DNA from: Mycobacterium sp.
Lineage (GTDB): Bacteria > Actinomycetota > Actinomycetes > Mycobacteriales > Mycobacteriaceae
Direction: 5' to 3'
NCBI GenBank assembly: GCA_019246375.1
Contig: JAFAQO010000057.1
Coordinates: 1-10,363 of the forward strand
Length of the DNA: 10,363 bases
Every line of letters begins with the position of its first letter. The stretch's first letter is position 1. Made by a program: the position numbers and the translations under genes. Below, piece by piece: positions 5,127 to 10,363 of this stretch. The notes beneath the pieces were generated by a model. That model saw nothing but the letters and a program-made list of their open reading frames with translations. It was not told the DNA's origin and searched no databases.

Positions 5127-5798
5127 ATGGCTGTTAGAGGTGCGCCAGAGCCTAATCTGCGTATCGAACTGACCATCGACCATCGGCAGTCGCTGAAATC
5201 GGCTGCAGGGCGCTTGCATAGCGAGTTCGCCGACACCTTCGATGCGGGAACCATTGAACCGCTTTTGTACTCCTCGTACGACCAGTTCGCCGCCCATGCA
5301 ACTGTTCACGACTTCCTGCCGCTACTGGCGGAGCGCTTCGCACGTCAACGACTTCGCGCGCTGGTCAGAGTGAAAGGCAAATCCACCGAAGGCACGCCGG
5401 TCGTGTTGTTCCTGTGCAACCACAACGCGGGTCGATCCCAGATGGCCATGGGATTTTTCACCCATCTCGCCGGCGAGGCGGCTGTGGCATGGTCGGGTGG
5501 CTCGAAACCCCGAAACGAGATCAACCCAGAAGTCATCGCCGCGATGGCCGAGCGGGACATCGACATCACGGGCGAATATCCCAAACCGTGGACCGATGAG
5601 ATCGTCCAAGCTGCCGAGGTAGTGATCGACCTGGGCTGCGGTGATGCGCCGCCTACCTTGCCCGGCCGTCGCTATGAACAATGGAACTTCGACGACCCAG
5701 ACGGGAAAGATTTACCGGCCGTCCGGACCATTCGCGACGAAGTCGAGCACCGGGTGCGCCGGCTACTCGCCGAACTAGGGATCGCCGCCTGTGCCTGA
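5127..5798 (+). CDS. arsC: Arsenate-reductase-type low-molecular-weight phosphatase with N-terminal three-helix domain
   Basis: A 223-residue cytoplasmic protein in two parts. Residues 10-82 form a helical region of the kind named three-helix bundle dimerisation domain in actinobacterial ArsC and related proteins. Residues 90-218 are a low-molecular-weight tyrosine-phosphatase fold with the P-loop CNHNAGRS (Cys97, Arg103; CX5R), SGGSKP, GCGD (Cys171) and the FDDPDGK segment carrying the likely general acid. Such enzymes reduce arsenate to arsenite using mycothiol/mycoredoxin or thioredoxin. The position often holding a Cys after GCGDxC is Pro here (GCGDAPPTLPG), so an internal disulfide relay of the thioredoxin type is doubtful and mycothiol use is more likely. 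No arsR, efflux pump or other ars gene is near, so the physiological substrate is uncertain. The start at ATG 5127 has only a poorly spaced AAGG. The gene converges with the His-rich gene, leaving 43 bp. Confidence 0.85.
   Translation: MAVRGAPEPNLRIELTIDHRQSLKSAAGRLHSEFADTFDAGTIEPLLYSSYDQFAAHATVHDFLPLLAERFARQRLRALVRVKGKSTEGTPVVLFLCNHNAGRSQMAMGFFTHLAGEAAVAWSGGSKPRNEINPEVIAAMAERDIDITGEYPKPWTDEIVQAAEVVIDLGCGDAPPTLPGRRYEQWNFDDPDGKDLPAVRTIRDEVEHRVRRLLAELGIAACA
5449..5464 (-). other. Fourth match to the operator-like palindrome, inside arsC
   Basis: The minus strand reads TGGGTGAAAAATCCCA, matching TGGGY-N5-ATCCCA exactly. It encodes Met-Gly-Phe-Phe-Thr-His just after the arsC P-loop and is not next to a recognised promoter. 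It may be coincidence and is listed so the motif count is honest. Confidence 0.3.
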
Positions 5799-5841
5799 TC
5801 TATCTGTCATGGCGAATACATCGAGGGTTCTCACGGCGGCG

Positions 5842-6141
5842 CTAGTGCTCGTCGTAGTGTTCGCCGTGAGCCGCGTGTCGGCACCCCTCGTGCAGATAGT
5901 CGACATGATCCCCGTGCGGGACGGCCACATGTCCGCAGCCGTCACCGTGGACATGGTCATGGTCCTCATGCACCGCGTGGCCGGACGGTTCGCATTCGTC
6001 GTAGTGATCGTCATGCCGTCGATGAAGGTGACCGTCGTGCACATAGTCCACATGGTCACCGTGCGGGATCGCGACGTGCCCGCAGCCTTCACCGTGGACG
6101 TGATCATGATCGCCGTGCTGGCTGTGAGTTGTACTGGTCAT
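5842..6141 (-). CDS. His-rich, metal-binding repeat protein
   Basis: A 99-residue protein with 26 histidines and 4 cysteines, plus many Asp and Glu. After a short MTSTTHSQ start it consists of two 49-residue repeats, the second incomplete. Each contains HDHVHG, a GCGHVA[IV]PHGDHVDY core and an HYDE end. I recognise the pattern as a family of small uncharacterised mycobacterial and actinobacterial proteins, but no function is established to my knowledge. Composition suggests binding of Zn, Ni, Co or Cu. There is no signal peptide or membrane helix. The start is uncertain: ATG 6141 has only a weak GGTG upstream, while an in-frame ATG at 6198 has AGGA five bases before it and would add 19 basic residues (MRRTSDLRVK...) not typical of the family. 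It follows encapsulin on the same strand (120 bp, or 62 bp with the longer start) and may be co-transcribed with it. It converges with arsC. Confidence 0.8.
   Translation of the reverse strand: MTSTTHSQHGDHDHVHGEGCGHVAIPHGDHVDYVHDGHLHRRHDDHYDECEPSGHAVHEDHDHVHGDGCGHVAVPHGDHVDYLHEGCRHAAHGEHYDEH
5845..6117 (-). repeat. Tandem 147-bp coding repeat in the His-rich gene
   Basis: Two units of 147 bp (49 codons), the second lacking its last seven codons, begin at 6117 and 5970 on the minus strand. DNA similarity is visible directly: GTGCAGATAGTCGACATG near 5890 matches GTGCACATAGTCCACATG near 6037. The pair reflects an internal duplication that doubled the number of metal-binding clusters. Confidence 0.75.
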
Positions 6142-6260
6142 CGTTTCGCACCACTGTTTCGCCCGAACTTTGACTCGTAAGTCACTGGTGCGTCGCATGT
6201 TAGTCCTGCACGTTGATCACTGGTAATGATTTGCCGAGTCAAGAAGGAGTAAACAGCGGC

Positions 6261-7058
6261 CTACGGGGCAAGGCATACGGACGCCTCTGCGGTGTAGCAC
6301 AGAAACGTCATTGTCTCCTGCAGGTACAACTGCACGGCGTCGGCGTCGTGGCTGAGGTAACCGATCGCCACGTCAGTGCCCAGCTGCAGGTCGAAGTCGC
6401 CGCCGCGGGTAGTCAGCACAAAAGCGCCGTCGATAGCAGGCGCCCAGATGATGTCGCCGTCGACCAGCCTGCGCAGATGTTCGCGGATCGGATAGCCGTG
6501 TTCGGTGGTCTCGCTGACCTTGGTGTAGACCTCCGCTGACAACAGCACCGAATAGGGCCCGTCGACACCGGCCAGCCGGAGCCCCGAAAGCGCCTGGCTG
6601 ATCACGTCGGGAATGTCGCGGGCGTCATCGGGCAAGGTCAGTGCCGGGTTCGAGCTGCAGCTTCGGATGCCCTCGATCGACGCGGCCGCGTAGCCCTCGA
6701 AGATCGTCCGGTCTTCGACGAATGCCAGCTTCTTGGCGGCAGTCTTCACCGGATCCCAGTCCGAATCTTTGGAGCCGCGCTCCACGTCGTCGATCTCGGA
6801 GCGGGACAGCGTGAAGGGAACCCGCAAGCGCACAAGGGGTTTGCTCGCCCGCAGCTGGGCGACGACGCCGTCGGTCGGCGCCTCCACGTCGAACAGTCGA
6901 CCGGTGCCGACCGCGGCGGCGACCGGTCCGCCCGGTTCGCTGACATCGATTACCCGGCGTCCGGCGATATGGCGTTTGAACGTCCGCGACGCCTCCAATT
7001 CGATTTCCGCCCAAGCAGGTTCGGTGATCGGCGCCAGGTCGCGGTAGAGATTGTTCAT
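6261..7058 (-). CDS. enc: Encapsulin shell protein (Cfp29 / linocin M18 family)
   Basis: A 265-residue HK97-fold shell protein, the same length as the M. tuberculosis Cfp29 as I recall it. The N-terminus MNNLYRDLAPITEPAW, the ASRTFKRHIAGRRV segment and the C-terminal half (WAPAIDGAFVLTTRGGDFDLQLG, IGYLSHDADAVQLYLQETMTFL) are characteristic of family 1 encapsulins. Sixty copies normally assemble into a roughly 24-nm cytoplasmic nanocompartment that takes up cargo carrying a C-terminal targeting peptide. The cargo gene, a DyP peroxidase, lies immediately upstream and its TGA overlaps this ATG (ATGA), which implies translational coupling. AAGGA eight bases before the ATG, inside the end of the peroxidase gene, serves as ribosome binding site. 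The protein is intact, with no sign of decay. Confidence 0.97.
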   Translation of the reverse strand: MNNLYRDLAPITEPAWAEIELEASRTFKRHIAGRRVIDVSEPGGPVAAAVGTGRLFDVEAPTDGVVAQLRASKPLVRLRVPFTLSRSEIDDVERGSKDSDWDPVKTAAKKLAFVEDRTIFEGYAAASIEGIRSCSSNPALTLPDDARDIPDVISQALSGLRLAGVDGPYSVLLSAEVYTKVSETTEHGYPIREHLRRLVDGDIIWAPAIDGAFVLTTRGGDFDLQLGTDVAIGYLSHDADAVQLYLQETMTFLCYTAEASVCLAP

Positions 7059-8071
7059 CGAAAGTTTCCTTTCAGACTGCCGATCGCCAATGAGCCGTCC
7101 CCGGCTGCGGAATCTGCCGGCGCCGTCACCTGGCGTTGCGGCGATGGCGGCGGATCGTCGAGGAAGTCGACGGTGGGGGAGAAGAACAGCCCACCGGTGA
7201 TCGCAGTGGAGAAGTCCAGGATGCGGTCGGTGTTGCCGGGCGGATCACCGATGAACATGTTGCGCAACATCTCGTCGGTGACTGACGGTGTGCGAGAGTA
7301 GCCAATGTAGTAAGTGCCGTACTCACCCTTGCCGATCTCACCGAACGGCATGTTGTGCCGCACAATTTTCAATTCATTGCCCTCGGCGTCTTCGATCACG
7401 TTCAGCGCGAGGTGAGAGTCCGCCGGCTTGTCGGCATCATCCAGCTCGATGTCCTCCAGTTTGGTGCGGCCGATGACGCGCTCCTGCTCGGTGACCGACA
7501 GCGAATTCCACCCCACCATGTCATGCACGTACTTCTGCACGTGCACGTAACACGAGCCCGCAAAGTCAGGGTCCTCGTTGCCGATCTGAGTGGCGCTAAC
7601 AGCCAGCGGCCCGTCGGGATTTTCGGTGCCGTCGACGAATCCGAGCAGATCGCGGTTGTCGAAGAACCGGAAGCCGTGCACTTCGTCGACGACGGTGATC
7701 GCCCCGGCCATGGCGTCGACCAGTCGGGTGGCCAGCTCGAAGCAGAAGTCCAGCGATTCGGCGCGAACGTGGAACAGCAAATCGCCGGGCGTGGCCGGGG
7801 CGGTGTGTCGCGGGCCGCAGAGCTCCGCGAATGGATGTAGCTCGGCGGGGCGCGGGCCGGCGAACAAGCGATCCCACGCTTTGGAACCAATCGAGGCGAC
7901 GACCGACAAGCGTTTTGCCGGGTCACGGAACCCGATCGCCCGCACCAGGCCCGAAATGTCAGGCAGGGCCTCGTACACGATCTCCTCGCCGCCCTCGTCG
8001 ATGGTGGCCACCAGGAAGATCGCCGCCGGCGTCAACGGCTCCAGAATCGGTTGCGGCTGCACGGCGGGCAC
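7055..8071 (-). CDS. dyp: DyP-type haem peroxidase, encapsulin cargo
   Basis: A 338-residue dye-decolourising peroxidase of the DypB type. GFVDGTENP (144-152) contains the distal Asp147. His220 (PADSHLALN) is the likely proximal haem ligand, and Arg238 and Asn240 (VRHNMPFG) complete the distal pocket; the spacing matches Asp153/His226/Arg244/Asn246 of Rhodococcus DypB as I recall it. A flexible Pro/Ala segment (307-325) ends in DGSLAIGSLKGNFR, the encapsulin cargo-loading peptide. It reduces peroxides inside the encapsulin shell, which is encoded by the next gene with a 4-bp overlap. The GTG start at 8071 has AGGG seven bases upstream. The same bases form TAGGGT, a possible -10 element placing the transcription start on the GTG, so a leaderless mRNA is an alternative. 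It diverges from the M18 aminopeptidase. Confidence 0.96.
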   Translation of the reverse strand: MPAVQPQPILEPLTPAAIFLVATIDEGGEEIVYEALPDISGLVRAIGFRDPAKRLSVVASIGSKAWDRLFAGPRPAELHPFAELCGPRHTAPATPGDLLFHVRAESLDFCFELATRLVDAMAGAITVVDEVHGFRFFDNRDLLGFVDGTENPDGPLAVSATQIGNEDPDFAGSCYVHVQKYVHDMVGWNSLSVTEQERVIGRTKLEDIELDDADKPADSHLALNVIEDAEGNELKIVRHNMPFGEIGKGEYGTYYIGYSRTPSVTDEMLRNMFIGDPPGNTDRILDFSTAITGGLFFSPTVDFLDDPPPSPQRQVTAPADSAAGDGSLAIGSLKGNFR

Positions 8072-8083
8072 GCTTCGACCCTA

Positions 8084-8121
8084 ACGTCCCCGGCAATTCC
8101 GTGATGAAAAGATGGGGACGT
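8084..8121. promoter_or_regulatory. Inverted repeat in the DyP/aminopeptidase divergent promoter region
   Basis: ACGTCCCC (8084-8091) and GGGGACGT (8114-8121) are perfect 8-bp arms around 22 bases. They fill most of the 48-bp gap between the divergent starts; the right arm runs into the aminopeptidase GTG and the left arm abuts the TAGGGT -10 candidate of the peroxidase. This is a plausible operator for shared control, although the right arm may also serve as GGGGA ribosome binding site. Confidence 0.45.
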
Positions 8122-9376
8122 GGTGGCTACACCAGCGGGCCTGTGCGAGTTCATCGACGCATCTCCCTCACCGTTTCACGTCTGCGCGACGGTGGCCCGA
8201 GCGTTGCTCGCCGCCGGATATACCGAGCTGGCGGAGGCCGATGTGTGGCCAAGCGCAGGAAAGTTTTTTACTGCCCGGGCCGGATCGCTGGTTGCCTGGG
8301 ACAGCGGCGGGGATGCGGAGTTGCCGTTTCGGATCATCGGCGCCCATACCGATAGTCCCAATCTGCGGGTCAAACAGCATGCCGACCGTCTGGTCGCGGG
8401 GTGGCAGGTGGTGGCGCTGCAGCCGTACGGCGGCGCCTGGCTGAACTCGTGGCTGGACCGAGACCTCGGCGTCAGCGGCCGACTATCGGTGCGCGACGGC
8501 GCCGACATCACTGATCGGCTGGTCCGCATCGATGCTCCGCTCCTGCGGGTGCCGCAGTTGGCCATCCACTTGGCCGAGGACCGCAAGTCCCTCACCTTGG
8601 ATCCGCAGCGCCATGTCAACGCGGTGTGGGGAGCCGGTGATACCACTCGTTGGTTTGTCGGCTATGTCGCCAAGCAGGCCGGAGTCGACGCCGATGAGGT
8701 GCTGGGAGCTGACCTGATGACCCACGACCTGACTCCTTCGACGGTCTCAGGCGCCGACGGCGAATTCATCAGCGCGCCACGGCTGGACAACCAGGCCAGC
8801 TGTTACGCGGGGCTCGAGGCGTTGCTGGCCGTCGAACCACGCCGATACCTGCCGGTGCTGGCCCTGTTCGACCACGAGGAGGTTGGTTCCACGTCCGATC
8901 ATGGCGCCCAGTCCGAGCTGCTGCTGAGCACGCTGGAACGCATCGTGCTGGCCGCTGGTGGCGGTCGGGAAGACTTCCTGCGCCGGCTGGCGAGATCCAT
9001 GGTGGCCTCTGCGGACATGGCGCATGCCACGCACCCGAATTACCCGGAACGGCACGAGCCCGGCCACCTCATCGCAATCAACGAGGGTCCCGTACTCAAG
9101 GTGCAACCCAATTTGCGCTACGCCACCGACGGTCGCACGGCCGCGGCGTTCGCGCTGGCCTGCCAGCAGGCCGGCGTCCCGTTACAGCGTTACGAGCACC
9201 GCGCCGACCTGCCCTGCGGCTCGACAATCGGTCCGATCACGTCAGCACGGACCGGCATCCCGACCGTCGACGTCGGCGCCCCCCAACTGGCTATGCACGC
9301 GGCCCGGGAATTGATGGGAGCCGACGACATCACAGCCTATTCCGCGGCGCTGCAGGCGTTTTTGTCGCCTAAGTAA
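8120..9376 (+). CDS. apeB: M18-family metalloaminopeptidase
   Basis: A 418-residue cytosolic zinc aminopeptidase (peptidase family M18, called PepC in M. tuberculosis, Rv0800), which removes N-terminal residues from peptides, in this family often acidic ones. Dinuclear metal ligands can be placed at His76 and Asp78 (GAHTDSPN; His76 the ligand), Asp223 (RLDNQ), Glu254 with the neighbouring general base Glu253 (DHEEVGS), Asp299 ([10 protein letters not shown]) and His393 (LAMHAARE). Length and motifs are complete, so the enzyme should be active. The start is one of two adjacent GTG codons, 8120 or 8123; GGGGA at 8114-8118 fits the second better. It is divergent from the DyP-encapsulin pair and convergent with the small protein downstream (37 bp gap). 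The link to the nanocompartment is positional only. Confidence 0.95.
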   Translation: MVATPAGLCEFIDASPSPFHVCATVARALLAAGYTELAEADVWPSAGKFFTARAGSLVAWDSGGDAELPFRIIGAHTDSPNLRVKQHADRLVAGWQVVALQPYGGAWLNSWLDRDLGVSGRLSVRDGADITDRLVRIDAPLLRVPQLAIHLAEDRKSLTLDPQRHVNAVWGAGDTTRWFVGYVAKQAGVDADEVLGADLMTHDLTPSTVSGADGEFISAPRLDNQASCYAGLEALLAVEPRRYLPVLALFDHEEVGSTSDHGAQSELLLSTLERIVLAAGGGREDFLRRLARSMVASADMAHATHPNYPERHEPGHLIAINEGPVLKVQPNLRYATDGRTAAAFALACQQAGVPLQRYEHRADLPCGSTIGPITSARTGIPTVDVGAPQLAMHAARELMGADDITAYSAALQAFLSPK

Positions 9377-9413
9377 TGGTTGGTCGAGCCTGCGACCTGC
9401 GATCAGGAACTCG

Positions 9414-9635
9414 TCAGAGCCGCTTGGCGAGCATCTGCTCGGCCATCTGCGCGCCCTTACGGCTGTCTGCTTGCGCCTTGCGGAACAGTTCAGCAACCTC
9501 CTTGTCACCGTCGCGCTCGGCGTCCTGGATGTAGCTTTCCAACCGCAGCGCATTCTCCAGGCATTGCTCGGTGTACCAAATCAGGTTGTAGTTCTTGTCT
9601 TTGGTGCCCGTGACGGAGCCGGTTTCAGCGGTCAT
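9414..9635 (-). CDS. Small helical protein of unknown function
   Basis: A 73-residue protein from the ATG at 9635, chosen because GGGAGGA lies six bases upstream; a longer in-frame start exists at 9713 but lacks such a site. Residues 1-15 are polar and probably disordered. The rest looks like two amphipathic helices, 16-42 (YNLIWYTEQCLENALRLESY) and 44-70, joined at DGDKE. The pattern ...A..LE.Y...A...GDKEVAELFRKA... recalls one helix pair of a rubrerythrin or ferritin-like fold, but the metal-binding His and the full set of Glu are not present, so I do not claim that function. No signal peptide. One cysteine (25). It lies between the aminopeptidase and purL, where M. tuberculosis has different genes as I recall. 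Confidence 0.82.
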   Translation of the reverse strand: MTAETGSVTGTKDKNYNLIWYTEQCLENALRLESYIQDAERDGDKEVAELFRKAQADSRKGAQMAEQMLAKRL

Positions 9636-9714
9636 CGTCGTCCTCCCGTTGGTTACTTGTCGGACTGCGTCTTTATGGTCCGGCTCCTCCTCGGGCCTTG
9701 CATCCCGCATCATC

Positions 9715-9731
9715 GCCGGACTCTGTCCGGC
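9715..9731. repeat. Perfect 7-bp hairpin upstream of purL
   Basis: GCCGGAC and GTCCGGC flank TCT, giving a compact GC-rich stem. No T-run follows on either strand, so it is not a typical terminator. It lies in the 170-bp gap between the divergent small gene and purL. Confidence 0.45.
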
Positions 9732-9768
9732 TACCCATCCGCCACCGATGCAAACGTCGACCGCCGTG

Positions 9769-10363
<595 letters not shown>

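Noticed and set aside
5791..6180. Plus-strand open frame of 129 residues rich in Val, Met and Ile that looks like a membrane protein
   Set aside because: It is the exact antisense of the His-rich gene: CAC/CAT histidine codons read as GTG/ATG on the other strand. It has no ribosome binding site and overlaps the end of arsC.

Overview
The window looks like chromosomal DNA of a nontuberculous Mycobacterium. Its right half follows, gene for gene, a recognisable mycobacterial neighbourhood: encapsulin (Cfp29), DyP peroxidase, M18 aminopeptidase and purL, like Rv0798c-Rv0799c-Rv0800-...-Rv0803 of M. tuberculosis as I recall it. GC content is high, GTG starts are common, and several promoters have mycobacterial-type -10 elements. 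The species cannot be fixed from the sequence alone. In M. tuberculosis other small genes lie between the aminopeptidase and purL, and an IS element lies next to the encapsulin gene; here those positions hold a 73-residue helical protein and a His-rich protein.

Left part (1-4945): a decayed zinc-type quinone oxidoreductase/alcohol dehydrogenase remnant (minus strand) is followed by two paralogous TetR regulators and an alpha/beta hydrolase of the haloalkane dehalogenase/epoxide hydrolase type (all minus). Divergent from them is a large fusion of a MOSC domain, a flavin/NAD reductase and a plant-type [2Fe-2S] ferredoxin (plus strand). The divergent promoter region carries two copies of a 16-bp palindrome, TGGGT-N5-ATCCCA, each abutting the -10 element of one of the two divergent promoters. 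A third copy (TGGGC-N5-ATCCCA) sits between the -35 and -10 of a promoter candidate for the second TetR gene. Together these look like a small self-regulated detoxification locus: hydrolase plus molybdenum-dependent reductase under TetR control. A fourth sequence match lies inside arsC and may be chance.

Middle part (4946-6260): an isolated arsenate-reductase-type gene with an N-terminal three-helix domain converges on a small protein that is about one quarter histidine and built from two 49-residue repeats.

Right part (6261-10363): DyP peroxidase and encapsulin overlap by 4 bp (ATGA) on the minus strand. The peroxidase ends in the typical encapsulin-loading tail, so the two make a cargo-filled protein nanocompartment. 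The His-rich gene follows encapsulin on the same strand and could be part of the same transcript. The M18 aminopeptidase diverges from the peroxidase across a 48-bp gap containing an 8-bp inverted repeat. A small charged helical protein with a ferritin/rubrerythrin-like feel follows on the minus strand. The window ends inside purL, which looks leaderless. No rRNA, tRNA, CRISPR array or intact mobile element was seen, and there is no gene-free stretch longer than about 220 bases.
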